Shown here piece after piece: positions 38,985 to 49,102 of a stretch of 64,000 bases of DNA. The position numbers and the translations under genes are program-made. This stretch comes from Companilactobacillus mindensis DSM 14500. GTDB lineage: Bacteria > Bacillota > Bacilli > Lactobacillales > Lactobacillaceae. Position 1 is the first letter of the stretch. Each line of letters begins with the position of its first letter. The stretch lies in contig NZ_AZEZ01000092.1 in NCBI RefSeq assembly GCF_001434275.1, positions 42,944 through 106,943 of the forward strand, written 5' to 3'. The notes under the pieces were generated by a model that did no database searches, was not told where the DNA came from, and was given only the letters and a program-made list of their open reading frames with translations.

Positions 38985-39014
38985 TAGTCTAACAACAATT
39001 TAAGGATAGTCTAA
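38985..39014 (-). promoter_or_regulatory. Direct repeat upstream of the DHA2 exporter
   Basis: TAGTCTAA at 38985-38992 and again at 39007-39014, 22 bp apart start to start (two helical turns), in the promoter region of the exporter gene. Candidate binding site for a regulator encoded elsewhere. Confidence 0.4.
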
Positions 39015-39082
39015 TATAAAAAAGCTGTCTAGCAGAGTGCTTGAGAGACAACGCTTACAAACGTTATTGATTAAAAAATATT

Positions 39083-39113
39083 TAAAAAAATAAGTGATGA
39101 TAATTGATTATCA
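39083..39113 (-). terminator. Hairpin after the glycosylase gene
   Basis: TGATAAT (39098-39104) and ATTATCA (39107-39113) form a 7-bp inverted pair around two bases; on the minus strand TTATTTTTTT follows. Mostly a terminator; the sequence also resembles a Fur-family box. Confidence 0.45.
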
Positions 39114-39144
39114 TTATTTTTGCAGACAATTCGTCTGAACCTAG

Positions 39145-39792
39145 TCATTTAAATAAATGGAATTCTTCCTTGGTCAAACCACTGTCCAAGACTTTATACA
39201 TATAGCGAGCAGCTAAGGATGAATAGGGATGCCATTTTTTACATTTCTTTTTGACCAACTCGACCTTATAATCAGTGGTTTTGTAGATCCAACCGTATCC
39301 TTGCAAGAAAGCCACATCTTCAAAAGGCAAAATATCAGGCCGATCTAAGACGAAAAGCAGATACATTTTAGCCGACCAATTGCCGATTCCTTTGACGGTA
39401 GTCAGATCCTTAATAATATCGACATCGTTCATCGTTTGATATTGGGCAAAGTCGATATCTTTTTTTACAATGGCTTCAGTCAAATTTCTGATGTAGTTTA
39501 CCTTTGAATGGGAAATACCGATAGCTCTAATATCTTCGTCACTTAAAGAATTAATCGAAGTAATCGAGATGTGCCCTTGACAATCATTGGTCAATCTCTG
39601 AGTAAGGACATCCGCTACTTTGTTGGACAGCATTTGCCCGATGATCTGACTGACTAAAAAAGCGTAGCCATCGCGATTGACTTGGTAGTCAAGGGGACCA
39701 ATCATTTTGATAGCCTTGGCTAGATGTTTATCTTTTTGACATAAGTATTTTATTTCAGGCGATTCTTCGTCAAAATGTTTAGTTTCTAGCAT
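39145..39792 (-). CDS. HhH-GPD base-excision DNA glycosylase (3-methyladenine type)
   Basis: The 215-aa all-helical protein carries a helix-hairpin-helix (LTTVKGIGNWSAKMYLLF near residue 128) followed by the Gly/Pro-rich loop and a candidate catalytic Asp in ILPFEDVAFLQG near 155. This is the layout of AlkA/MAG-type glycosylases that excise alkylated bases. There are no iron-sulphur cysteines as in MutY or Nth. The RBS ATAGGAG is good. It stands alone. Confidence 0.88.
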   Translation of the reverse strand: MLETKHFDEESPEIKYLCQKDKHLAKAIKMIGPLDYQVNRDGYAFLVSQIIGQMLSNKVADVLTQRLTNDCQGHISITSINSLSDEDIRAIGISHSKVNYIRNLTEAIVKKDIDFAQYQTMNDVDIIKDLTTVKGIGNWSAKMYLLFVLDRPDILPFEDVAFLQGYGWIYKTTDYKVELVKKKCKKWHPYSSLAARYMYKVLDSGLTKEEFHLFK

Positions 39793-39854
39793 GATTTTTC
39801 TCCTATCGCCAGTATATACACCTGGCTAATCATAGGAACTAGACAATCTGGCCA

Positions 39855-39883
39855 TAAAAAAAACTAGGACTATTGTCCTAGTT
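39855..39883 (-). terminator. Terminator of clpP
   Basis: AACTAGGAC / GTCCTAGTT 9-bp perfect stem followed, on the minus strand, by eight or nine T. Confidence 0.92.
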
Positions 39884-39895
39884 TAAAGTAGCTGA

Positions 39896-40483
39896 TTAGT
39901 CTCCAGCTTTGTTTGTCATGATGTCGTCAATTAAACCATAATCCTTAGCTTCTTGGGCTGTCATGTAGTTATCACGATCAGTATCCTTTTGAAGTTTTTC
40001 AAAGGTTTGACCTGAGTTGTCAGCCAAAATGTGATTCAATCTTTCTCTTGTCTTCAAGATCTCGCGGGCAGCAATTTCAATTTCAGTTTGTTGACCTTGA
40101 GCACCACCTAATGGTTGGTGAATGAGGACAGTTGAATTAGGTAGAGCAAAACGTTTGCCCTTTGTACCTGATGACAAAAGGATGCTGGCCATTGATGCAG
40201 CCATACCTGTTGCGATTGTTTGAACGTCAGATTTAACGAAGTTCATTGTATCCATGATAGCTAATCCGTCGGTAACAGAACCACCGGGTGAGTTGATGTA
40301 CATTGAAATATCTTTGTCTGAATCTTGGGCGTCAAGGAATAGTAATTCAGCCATAACTGTGTTAGCCATTTGACTGTTAACTTCACCAGAAACCATGATG
40401 ATTCTATCTTTTAATAATCTTGAGTAAATATCGTAGGCACGTTCGCCACGAGAACTTTGTTCAATAACTGTAGGAACTAACAT
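39896..40483 (-). CDS. clpP: ATP-dependent Clp protease proteolytic subunit
   Basis: The 195-aa serine protease forms the proteolytic barrel used with ClpC, ClpE and ClpX. The catalytic triad is visible: Ser near residue 98 in [10 protein letters not shown], His in VLIHQPLGG near 123, and Asp in the [12 protein letters not shown] segment near 172. It is single-gene, with promoter and CIRCE operator upstream and a strong terminator downstream. GGAGG lies upstream of ATG. Confidence 0.97.
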   Translation of the reverse strand: MLVPTVIEQSSRGERAYDIYSRLLKDRIIMVSGEVNSQMANTVMAELLFLDAQDSDKDISMYINSPGGSVTDGLAIMDTMNFVKSDVQTIATGMAASMASILLSSGTKGKRFALPNSTVLIHQPLGGAQGQQTEIEIAAREILKTRERLNHILADNSGQTFEKLQKDTDRDNYMTAQEAKDYGLIDDIMTNKAGD

Positions 40484-40505
40484 TAAAATGCCTCCATGTT
40501 TTTAA

Positions 40506-40532
40506 TTAGCACTCTTAATAGCACAGTGCTAA
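40506..40532 (-). promoter_or_regulatory. CIRCE (HrcA) operator of clpP
   Basis: TTAGCACTC, nine bases, CAGTGCTAA: the HrcA operator with one mismatch in the second arm. It lies directly downstream of the -10 box and before the ribosome binding site, the usual CIRCE position. Confidence 0.85.
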
Positions 40533-40559
40533 TTTAGCATAATATTAATATCGGGTCAA
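40531..40559 (-). promoter_or_regulatory. Promoter of clpP
   Basis: On the minus strand: TTGACC, 17-bp spacer, TAAATT, overlapping the edge of the CIRCE element. Confidence 0.6.
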
Positions 40560-40586
40560 CAAACTAAGCTCAATAAATAAAAATAA

Positions 40587-41711
40587 TTATTCTAAGGATT
40601 TTTCAGAATTTGTCTTATTAATAGAAGATTTGATTTTTGACCAGGCAATATGGAATCCATATGCGGAAGTAAATGATAATCCCCAAGTTAAAATATAGCA
40701 AATGATAATGTTTAGAAGCGGATTGATCTTAGATAAATTTATTCCACCTAGATGCCAAATGATCTGTAACCAGAAAACGTTAGAAAGATAGGCCCGATAA
40801 GCGTAGGTTGCCAAAAAGTGGAAAATAGGTAAAACCTTGGAATTGGTATTGATATGATGAATTGCTAAAGCAGCGACTAAACCAATTACGGTCAATGCAT
40901 AAAGCGCCATTGAAGGTTTGTAGTACGGAGCATTGGCCAGTTTGACGGGATAACCAAAATTGAAAAGCTCCCGATTAGTCCAATAATAGACAGCTAGAAA
41001 AATAACAATTAGGAATGGAACTGCTTTTTTAATGAGAGTTTCAAATTTATCACGAAACATCCAGGCTAAGACACCAAAGATGCCATAAATAACAAAACTA
41101 ATGAAGATTCGATCGAGTAGGTACCAACTTTGTTCATGGGGACCGTGGAAGACTTGCATATCGTAGAAGTAAATCCAAGCAGCAAAGAAAATAACTGTGA
41201 TTATGATTGCTAAAAGTCCGCGTTTAGTGCTGTCTTTGACCCAATGAGCTAAAGCCCAGAAGAATGGCATTAGAATGATGAATTGCAGCATCATCGTGTT
41301 GTACCACAGGTGTGGGGCGGCATTACCATTGATGAAATTCCAACAGAACGTACCGATACTATTAAAAGGTTTAACTTGTTGAATATTTGGAAAAATCAAA
41401 AGGTAAGCTAACGTCCACCAAATTGTGGGAACAAAAAGCGCAGACCACTGTTTACGCATATATCCACCATAATTACCCCATGTATTTTGATTAGTTGTCC
41501 TCGTTGTCGTGTATAGAATACCGAAAATAAAGGCCGGGGCAGTGAATTTGACTAGATTATAAATGATTCCGATGGGAGTTTGATAATTAAAACTGGGGTT
41601 GGTTGATAAAACTAAACTGAGTACAGTCTGCATCATTACGGCAGTACAGGCGAAAACTTTCATGTAGTCGCCTATATCGGTAAAACTTGCAGAATTTCTT
41701 TTTCGATTCAT
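40587..41711 (-). CDS. Acyltransferase 3 family membrane protein
   Basis: The 374-aa protein has about ten hydrophobic helices across its length with the acyltransferase-3 pattern: an N-terminal DYMKVFACTAVMMQ helix, a PAFIFGILY segment, a NAAPHLWYNTMMLQF region near residue 130 and a YLSNVFWLQ segment near 310. Family members O-acetylate or otherwise acylate envelope glycans. The catalytic His expected after the first helix is not obvious, so activity and acceptor are uncertain. The RBS AGAGGAG is good; the gene stands alone. Confidence 0.8.
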   Translation of the reverse strand: MNRKRNSASFTDIGDYMKVFACTAVMMQTVLSLVLSTNPSFNYQTPIGIIYNLVKFTAPAFIFGILYTTTRTTNQNTWGNYGGYMRKQWSALFVPTIWWTLAYLLIFPNIQQVKPFNSIGTFCWNFINGNAAPHLWYNTMMLQFIILMPFFWALAHWVKDSTKRGLLAIIITVIFFAAWIYFYDMQVFHGPHEQSWYLLDRIFISFVIYGIFGVLAWMFRDKFETLIKKAVPFLIVIFLAVYYWTNRELFNFGYPVKLANAPYYKPSMALYALTVIGLVAALAIHHINTNSKVLPIFHFLATYAYRAYLSNVFWLQIIWHLGGINLSKINPLLNIIICYILTWGLSFTSAYGFHIAWSKIKSSINKTNSEKSLE

Positions 41712-42040
41712 TCATATTCTCCTCTTAAAATTAAATGGTTTTAAGTTTAAATAGGATTTATCCGTTGTGAAACATAAAAAGAACCTTTTAGAGGTATAGA
41801 TTGATTCTATCTACGTACATTAAATCATTAAATCCCAGATTTTGTTTGGAAAGTTTGTGAAATAAAAAAACACCGACCAAGTTTGATCGGTGTAAGTATT
41901 TTTGCAGCGATAAAGGTAATAACTACTATCTATAAACAGCTTATACAAAAGAATTAATATTGTTCAAAGTATATTGATAGTAGAAAACTGACTTAATGTG
42001 AATCAAGCGTTGCTAGAAAAAGACTGGTATAACAACATTA
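41712..42040. other. Gap between the acyltransferase gene and tRNA-Arg
   Basis: No gene is supported in these 329 bp; a 64-codon frame that runs on through the tRNA is spurious. It holds the acyltransferase upstream region on the minus strand, the tRNA terminator at 41864-41893, and a perfect 8-bp inverted repeat CTACTATC (41923-41930) / GATAGTAG (41976-41983) of unknown meaning. Confidence 0.6.
41864..41893 (-). terminator. Terminator downstream of tRNA-Arg
   Basis: ACACCGA / TCGGTGT with a short inner CAA/TTG stem, followed on the minus strand by seven T. Confidence 0.75.
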
Positions 42041-42112
42041 TGCGCCATGCGGGAGTCGAACCCGCATTTCAGGAACCGGAATCCTGCGTGCGATCCATTA
42101 CACTAACAGCGC
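42041..42112 (-). tRNA. tRNA-Arg (anticodon CCG)
   Basis: A 72-nt cloverleaf on the minus strand: acceptor GCGCTGT with ATGGCGC, D-arm with AATGG, anticodon stem CAGGA/TCCTG enclosing TTCCGGT (anticodon CCG, reads CGG), T-arm GCGGG-TTCGACT-CCCGC and discriminator A. The 3-prime CCA is not encoded. It is transcribed alone from its own promoter. Confidence 0.95.
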
Positions 42113-42123
42113 CTTATCATTCA

Positions 42124-42152
42124 ATTTTAGCGCACTTTACAATTATTGTAAA
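42124..42152 (-). promoter_or_regulatory. Promoter of tRNA-Arg
   Basis: On the minus strand: TTTACA, 17-bp spacer, TAAAAT, ending about 11 bp before the tRNA. Confidence 0.7.
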
Positions 42153-42188
42153 TTATCAAAAAAAATGGTCGTTTTGTAAACATATCCC

Positions 42189-42216
42189 TTGATATTTTCA
42201 CAAGAGAGTTTATACT
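42189..42216 (+). promoter_or_regulatory. Promoter of the cggR glycolytic operon
   Basis: TTGATA, 16-bp spacer, TATACT. It is the only good sigma-A match between the tRNA and cggR. Confidence 0.6.
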
Positions 42217-42225
42217 AATAACTGT

Positions 42226-42266
42226 GCTTGAGAGATGACGAAAAGTCATCCGGGCTTTTATTTTTT
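42226..42266 (+). terminator. Terminator-like leader hairpin before cggR
   Basis: GCTTG, a 3-nt bulge and GATGAC pair over GAAAA with GTCATC and CGGGC, followed by TTTTATTTTTT. It lies just downstream of the only visible promoter, so it may act as an attenuator or as a 5-prime stabilising hairpin. Confidence 0.6.
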
Positions 42267-42274
42267 GAGTACAT

Positions 42275-42309
42275 GGGTCGTAAACAGACATACAGGGACA
42301 GTATTTGCC
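42275..42309 (+). promoter_or_regulatory. Candidate CggR operator
   Basis: Two tandem half-sites of the CggR pattern, GGGTC-N6-AGAC (42275-42289) and GGGAC-N6-TGCC (42295-42309), 20 bp apart, between the leader hairpin and the cggR ribosome binding site. The known Bacillus operator is GGGAC-N6-TGTC repeated with similar spacing. Confidence 0.55.
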
Positions 42310-42325
42310 CCACGGAGTATATCAA

Positions 42326-43372
42326 ATGACTAATAATGAAGATTTAGAATTGCTGGATTTGGTTGCCCCAGACTTCATTAAAACTCTGGAAAAGCGATTT
42401 AAAATACTTCAGAGTATCTCATTAATGGAGCCGATTGGGCGCAGAGTATTAGCTGATGATCTGAATATCACCGAACGTGGTCTGAGAACTGAAACTGATT
42501 TATTGAAGAAGCAAGGCTTACTTGTTTCTTCTAAGTCGGGGATGTCATTGACCCAAACTGGTAGCGACACGGTGGTCAAGTTGACCGATGTGTTAGCTGA
42601 TTATCAAGGAACAGCTCTTTTAGAGAAAAAATTGAGTAAAAAACTTGGTATTAGTCGTTGTATCATTTTACCTGGTAATGCCGATCGGCAATATCGGGTG
42701 ATCGATTCATTCGGTAGAAGACTCAATCAGTTATTAGGTTCAATATTACCAACAGGACGGGCAATGATTTCTGTCACTGGTGGTAGTACGTTGGCACGGG
42801 TAGCGAGAAATCTTTCACCAGATTTATCCAAAAATCGTCAGCTGGTTTTCTTACCAGCTCGCGGTGGAGTGGGTGAGTCAGTAACGATTCAAGCTAACAG
42901 TGTCTGTGCAGAGATGGCTTTAAGAACGCAAAGTCAGTACCGGGCTTTGTATCTTCCTGAAGATATAAGTGAAAAAAGTTTCGAATCTTTGCAAAAAGAG
43001 ACTTCAATTAAATCGGTTCTTGATTTAATATATAGGAGTGATGTTGTGATTCACAGCATCGGTACAGCAAGTATTATGGCTGATCGAAGAAACTTGTCAG
43101 TTGAGGAACAAAAGATCGTCGATGAAGGCGAGGCAGTTTCCGAAGCTTTCGGTGATTTCTTTGACCAAAGTGGTAAACTTGTATATAAGGTACCTAGGAT
43201 TGGACTTCATGTCCGGGACCTTGTTAAAATGAAACATGTGATTGCGATTGCTGGAGGTCAAAGTAAGGCTCAAGCGATTCAGTCATATATGAAAAATGCA
43301 CCGCATCATACAGCATTGATTACTGATGAAGGTGCCTCAAAGCTGATTTTAAGGGATAACCCTTTAAAATAA
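42326..43372 (+). CDS. cggR: Central glycolytic genes regulator CggR
   Basis: The 348-aa SorC-family repressor has an N-terminal winged helix-turn-helix (about 30-90; GRRVLADDLNITERGLRTE) and a C-terminal sugar-phosphate-binding domain (about 95-345; ISVTGGSTLARVA near 150 and the ARGGVGESVTIQANSV segment near 180). In Bacillus it represses the gapA operon, and fructose-1,6-bisphosphate relieves this. ATG at 42326 has GGAG eight bases upstream. First gene of the operon, before gap. Confidence 0.95.
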   Translation: MTNNEDLELLDLVAPDFIKTLEKRFKILQSISLMEPIGRRVLADDLNITERGLRTETDLLKKQGLLVSSKSGMSLTQTGSDTVVKLTDVLADYQGTALLEKKLSKKLGISRCIILPGNADRQYRVIDSFGRRLNQLLGSILPTGRAMISVTGGSTLARVARNLSPDLSKNRQLVFLPARGGVGESVTIQANSVCAEMALRTQSQYRALYLPEDISEKSFESLQKETSIKSVLDLIYRSDVVIHSIGTASIMADRRNLSVEEQKIVDEGEAVSEAFGDFFDQSGKLVYKVPRIGLHVRDLVKMKHVIAIAGGQSKAQAIQSYMKNAPHHTALITDEGASKLILRDNPLK

Positions 43373-43406
43373 TATTTTTTTGATTTCCTGAAGGAGGAAT
43401 TTTTGT

Positions 43407-44435
43407 ATGACTACAAAAGTTGGTATTAATGGATTTGGCCGTATCGGTCGTTTGGCATTCCGCCGTATCGCTGCACTTCAAGCAGCTGGCAAGACAGATT
43501 TGGAAGTTGTTGCAATTAACGATTTAACTTCACCTGCTATGCTTGCACACCTATTGAAGTATGATACTGCTCATGGTAACTTCGAAATCGACAAGATCAC
43601 TGCTGAAGATTCAGCTATCGTTGTTGATGGTAAGAAGATCCCTGTATATGCTGAAATGAACGCTGCAGACCTTAAATGGGTTGCTAACGACGGTGTTGAT
43701 ATCGTTCTTGAATGTACTGGTTTCTACACATCACAAGACAAAGCACAAGCTCACATCGATGCTGGTGCAAAACGTGTATTGATCTCAGCTCCATCAGGTG
43801 ACATGCCTACAGTTGTTTATGGTGTTAACGATGACATCCTAACAAACGACGTTAAGATTGCTTCAGCTGGTTCATGTACAACTAACTGTCTTGCACCTCT
43901 AGCAAATGCCGTAAACGAAGAATTCGGTATCAAAGCTGGTACAATGACAACTATCCACGCTTACACAGCTACTCAAAAACTTCAAGATGGTCCAGAACGT
44001 AAAGGTAATGTTCGTGCTGCACGTGCTGCTGCTGCAAACATCATCCCTCACTCAACTGGTGCTGCTAAGGCCCTAGGTCTAGTTGTTCCTGCATTGAAGG
44101 GTAAGCTTGATGGCCACGCACAACGTGTACCAGTTATCACAGGTTCAGTTACAGAATTAGTTGCAACTCTTGGTAAAGAAGTTACAGTTGACGAAGTAAA
44201 TGCTGCTGTTAAGAAGTATACAGAAAACAACCCTTCATTCGGTTACAACGATGATGAAATCGTATCTTCAGACGTTATCGGTACATCATTCGGTTCAATC
44301 TTTGACCCAACACAAACACAAATCGTTGGTTCAGGTGACGCCCAAGTTGTAAAGACTGTTGCTTGGTATGACAACGAATCAGGATTTACTGCACAAATGG
44401 TTCGTACACTTGAAAAATTTGCTAGCTTAGACTAA
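43407..44435 (+). CDS. gap: Glyceraldehyde-3-phosphate dehydrogenase, type I
   Basis: The 342-aa glycolytic enzyme has NAD-binding [15 protein letters not shown] at the N terminus, the catalytic Cys in [12 protein letters not shown] near residue 155 and WYDNESGF near 320. Codon use is strongly biased (GTT, GCT, AAC, CTT), as for very highly expressed genes. GAAGGAGG precedes ATG. A strong hairpin terminator follows before pgk. Confidence 0.98.
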   Translation: MTTKVGINGFGRIGRLAFRRIAALQAAGKTDLEVVAINDLTSPAMLAHLLKYDTAHGNFEIDKITAEDSAIVVDGKKIPVYAEMNAADLKWVANDGVDIVLECTGFYTSQDKAQAHIDAGAKRVLISAPSGDMPTVVYGVNDDILTNDVKIASAGSCTTNCLAPLANAVNEEFGIKAGTMTTIHAYTATQKLQDGPERKGNVRAARAAAANIIPHSTGAAKALGLVVPALKGKLDGHAQRVPVITGSVTELVATLGKEVTVDEVNAAVKKYTENNPSFGYNDDEIVSSDVIGTSFGSIFDPTQTQIVGSGDAQVVKTVAWYDNESGFTAQMVRTLEKFASLD

Positions 44436-44497
44436 TTTATTAGTTTATCTAGGATCTAATTTAAGATAAAACCTAATTTAGTGTGATTTAAATTGGC

Positions 44498-44529
44498 GGA
44501 GGGAGGATAACTCCTTCCCCTTTTTTTTT
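44498..44529 (+). terminator. Strong intra-operon terminator between gap and pgk
   Basis: GGAGGGAG / CTCCTTCC stem over GATAA, then nine T. No promoter is visible between it and pgk, so it probably works partially, giving more gap than pgk mRNA. Confidence 0.88.
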
Positions 44530-44555
44530 AGAAAATATTGGAGGATTTATTTACA

Positions 44556-45770
44556 ATGGCTAAACTTATTGTTTCTGACGTTGACGTAAAAGGCAAAAAA
44601 GTCTTGATGCGTGTTGATTTCAACGTTCCTATTAAAGATGGTGTTGTCGGCGATACTAACCGTATCGTTGGTGCTATCCCAACAATCAAATATGTTTCAG
44701 AACATGGTGGAAAGGTTATCTTGCTATCTCACTTGGGTCGTATTAAGAGTGATGAAGACAAGAAAGCTTTGTCATTGAAGCCAGTTGCTGCTAAACTTCA
44801 AGAATTAAGCGGTATGCCTGTAGAGTTCGTACCTACAAACGAAGGTAAAGAACTTGAAGATGCTATCAACGATCTTAAAGACGGTCAAATCCTATTGATG
44901 GAAAACACTCGTTTCCAAGATATCGATAACGACTTCGGCAAACGTGAAAGCAAGAACGATCCTAAACTTGGCGAATACTGGGCATCACTTGGTGACGTAT
45001 TTATCAACGATGCTTTCGGTACAGCCCACAGAAGCCACGCTTCAAACGTTGGTATCTCAACAGCTATGAAGGCTGCTGGCAAACCCGTTGCTGCTGGTTT
45101 CTTAATGGAAAAGGAAATCAAGTTCTTAGGTAACGCTGTTGACAATCCTGTACACCCATTCGTAACAATCCTTGGTGGTGCAAAGGTTTCAGATAAGATC
45201 GGTGTTATTGAAAACTTAATTCCAAAATCAGACCACATCTTAATCGGTGGTGGTATGGCTTATACATTCTTAGCTGCTCAAGGCCACAAGATTGGTAAGT
45301 CACTATTCGAAGCTGACAAAGTTGAATTAGCTAAAGACCTCCTTCAAAAAGCTGGCGACAAGATCGTGCTTCCTGTAGACCACATCGTTGCTAAGGAATT
45401 CTCAAATGATGCCGAAGCTACAACTACTGATGGTGTTGATATTCCTGATGACGAAATGGCTCTTGATATCGGACCTAAGACAGTTAAATTGTTCCAAGAT
45501 ACTCTAAAGGGTGCAAAGACTGTTGTATGGAATGGACCAATGGGTGCATTCGAAATGAGCAAGTTTGCTGAAGGTACACTAGAAGTTGGACGTGCTATGG
45601 GTAACTTGACAGATGCTATTACTATCGTTGGTGGTGGTGACTCAACTGCTGCTGCTAAGAGTCTTGGTATTGCTGATAAGCTAACACACATCTCAACTGG
45701 TGGTGGTGCTTCACTTGAATATCTAGAAGGTAAGACATTACCTGGTATCGATTCAATTTCAAACAAATAA
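44556..45770 (+). CDS. pgk: Phosphoglycerate kinase
   Basis: The 404-aa two-lobed enzyme makes ATP from 1,3-bisphosphoglycerate. It shows [14 protein letters not shown] near residue 15, the HLGR substrate loop near 62, [10 protein letters not shown] near 160, [13 protein letters not shown] near 208 and GGGDSTAA near 362. ATG at 44556 is preceded by TTGGAGGA; the six in-frame codons before it contain that site. Strong codon bias. Confidence 0.98.
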   Translation: MAKLIVSDVDVKGKKVLMRVDFNVPIKDGVVGDTNRIVGAIPTIKYVSEHGGKVILLSHLGRIKSDEDKKALSLKPVAAKLQELSGMPVEFVPTNEGKELEDAINDLKDGQILLMENTRFQDIDNDFGKRESKNDPKLGEYWASLGDVFINDAFGTAHRSHASNVGISTAMKAAGKPVAAGFLMEKEIKFLGNAVDNPVHPFVTILGGAKVSDKIGVIENLIPKSDHILIGGGMAYTFLAAQGHKIGKSLFEADKVELAKDLLQKAGDKIVLPVDHIVAKEFSNDAEATTTDGVDIPDDEMALDIGPKTVKLFQDTLKGAKTVVWNGPMGAFEMSKFAEGTLEVGRAMGNLTDAITIVGGGDSTAAAKSLGIADKLTHISTGGGASLEYLEGKTLPGIDSISNK

Positions 45771-45799
45771 TGATTTTTCATTAGAGGAGAATTAACTTT

Positions 45800-46552
45800 A
45801 TGCGTACACCTATTATTGCGGGTAACTGGAAGATGAACAAAAATCCTAAGGAAACCCAAGAATTCTTAGACGGAATCAAAGGCAAATTGCCAGAATCTGG
45901 CGTAGAAACTATTATCGGTGCTCCTGCCATTGACCTAACAACTCTTGTTGCTGGTGCCGAAGGTACACCTTTAAAGACTGCTGCTGAAAACTCATACTTT
46001 GAAGATGCTGGTGCATTTACTGGTGAAACTTCACCTAAAGCTCTTGATGAAATGGGCATCGACTATGTAATCATTGGTCACTCAGAAAGAAGACAATACT
46101 TCGGTGAAACTGATGAAGACATCAACAAGAAAGCTCACGCTATCTTGAAGAACAACATGCTACCAATCATCTGCTGTGGTGAAACACTAGAACAACGTGA
46201 AGCTGGCAAGGCTGAAGACTGGGTTACAGGTCAAATCGAAAATGCTGTTAAAGGCATTTCTGCAGCTGACTTAGCTAAATCAGTTATCGCTTACGAACCA
46301 ATCTGGGCTATCGGTACTGGTAAGACTGCTACTGCTGACCAAGCACAAGAAATGGTTCACGTAATCCGTGAAAAGATTGCTTCATTGTACGATGCTGATA
46401 CTGCTGATAAAGTACGTATCCTTTATGGTGGTTCTGTAAAACCTGCTAACGTTAAAGAATTGATGGCTAAAGAAGATATTGATGGTGGACTTGTTGGTGG
46501 TGCATCAATGGATCCAGAATCATTTATCGCCTTAGCAACATTCAACAAATAA
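45800..46552 (+). CDS. tpiA: Triosephosphate isomerase
   Basis: The 250-aa TIM barrel has the substrate Lys in GNWKMNK near residue 12, catalytic His in IGHSERR near 95 and the catalytic Glu motif [15 protein letters not shown] near 165, with GGSVKPAN near 210. It follows pgk by 29 bp with AGAGGAG before ATG, in the same transcription unit. Confidence 0.98.
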   Translation: MRTPIIAGNWKMNKNPKETQEFLDGIKGKLPESGVETIIGAPAIDLTTLVAGAEGTPLKTAAENSYFEDAGAFTGETSPKALDEMGIDYVIIGHSERRQYFGETDEDINKKAHAILKNNMLPIICCGETLEQREAGKAEDWVTGQIENAVKGISAADLAKSVIAYEPIWAIGTGKTATADQAQEMVHVIREKIASLYDADTADKVRILYGGSVKPANVKELMAKEDIDGGLVGGASMDPESFIALATFNK

Positions 46553-46630
46553 TTTATATATAAGTTATTTATTTTAAGCGTCAAAAAGGTTAAAATTAGT
46601 TTGTATTAAAATCGAAAAGGAGATTTTTAA

Positions 46631-47935
<1,305 letters not shown>

Positions 47936-47955
47936 TTACTACATGTAATTAAATA

Positions 47956-47980
47956 AAACAGCCCTCGGGCTGTTTTTTTT
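47956..47980 (+). terminator. Terminator of the glycolytic operon
   Basis: ACAGCC / GGCTGT (extendable with flanking A/T pairs) over a 4-nt loop, then eight T. Confidence 0.93.
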
Positions 47981-48030
47981 GTGCACTTTTTTTGTACAAT
48001 AATAGTATCAACTATTGGAGGAAACTAAAC

Positions 48031-49089
48031 ATGACATTAAAAATTGCATTTATCGGTTTTGGTAAATCAGCCAATCGCTATCATTTGCCATATCTTAATA
48101 TCAGAAAAGATTTCCAAGTTAAAACAATTTATACTAGAAAAGCTGTTGATGAAAAATTAGCTGCACCATATAGAGCTAAAGGCGTCAATTTCACCAACGA
48201 TCTGAATGACATTTTAAACGATCCAGAAATTGATTTAGTAACTATTTGTACGCCGGCGCAAACCCATTTTGAATTGGCTAAGAGTGTTATTAAGGCACAC
48301 AAGTCAGTTATCGTAGAAAAACCGTTCGTTGACACGTTGGATCATGCTAAAGAGTTGATTCAATTAGGTAAGGACAATCATGTTTTAGTTATGCCTTACC
48401 AAAATCGTCGTTTCGATGGAGATTACTTAGCGGCTAAACAAGTTATCGATCAAGGATTTCTCGGTGACATCGTTGAAGTTGAGTCGCACATTGATTATTA
48501 CCGTCCTAATACTGTCAATCAACCAGGCACTAAAGAACAAGGGGAGTTTTACGGTTTAGGGATTCACTTGATGGATCGAATGGTAGCTTTGTTTGGTCGT
48601 CCGGATCAAGTTGTTTACGATATTCGTAATACCGAAGTCAGTGATGCAGTGGATAATTATTTTGATGTTGACCTACATTATGGTACCAAGATGAAAGTTA
48701 AGGTCAAAGTAAGTACGGATGTTGCTAAAGAGTATCCCCGGTTTATCGTCCACGGCATGAACGGATCTTTTATTAAGTACGGTGCTGATCAACAGGAAAA
48801 TGATCTCAAAGCCGGCATCGTGCCGGGAACAGCTGGTTTTGGTGAAGACAGTCCGATGTATTATGGTTTAGCCAAGTATAAGAATGCCAATGGGGATTGG
48901 ATCGAAAAGCAAATCAAAACGCCATTGGGTGATTATGGTCTATACTATGATTCTGTATACCAGACTATCGTCAACCATCAAAAGAGATTGGTGACTGATG
49001 AAGAGATCTTGACCGATATGGAATTACTCGAAGCCGGTTTCTATCAACCATCACCATCAATTTACAATGTACCAAAATTAGAAATTTAA
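48031..49089 (+). CDS. Gfo/Idh/MocA-family NAD(P)-dependent oxidoreductase
   Basis: The 352-aa protein has an N-terminal Rossmann fold (IAFIGFGKSANRYHLPYL), the family's IVEKPF motif near residue 95 with the catalytic-type Lys, and a C-terminal alpha/beta substrate domain. YvaA/YdgJ-like inositol or sugar dehydrogenases are the closest kind. The substrate is unknown. ATG at 48031 has GGAGG nine bases upstream. It lies 13 bp before the ClC gene and is probably co-transcribed with it. Confidence 0.9.
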   Translation: MTLKIAFIGFGKSANRYHLPYLNIRKDFQVKTIYTRKAVDEKLAAPYRAKGVNFTNDLNDILNDPEIDLVTICTPAQTHFELAKSVIKAHKSVIVEKPFVDTLDHAKELIQLGKDNHVLVMPYQNRRFDGDYLAAKQVIDQGFLGDIVEVESHIDYYRPNTVNQPGTKEQGEFYGLGIHLMDRMVALFGRPDQVVYDIRNTEVSDAVDNYFDVDLHYGTKMKVKVKVSTDVAKEYPRFIVHGMNGSFIKYGADQQENDLKAGIVPGTAGFGEDSPMYYGLAKYKNANGDWIEKQIKTPLGDYGLYYDSVYQTIVNHQKRLVTDEEILTDMELLEAGFYQPSPSIYNVPKLEI

Positions 49090-49102
49090 TAGGGGAAAAA
49101 GA

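Noticed and set aside
40554..40559. CtsR operator before clpP
   Set aside because: Only one GGTCAA half-site is present and it doubles as the -35 box; no second heptad at the right spacing.
41998..42192. 64-codon plus-strand frame across the tRNA
   Set aside because: It runs through the antisense of tRNA-Arg and has no ribosome binding site.
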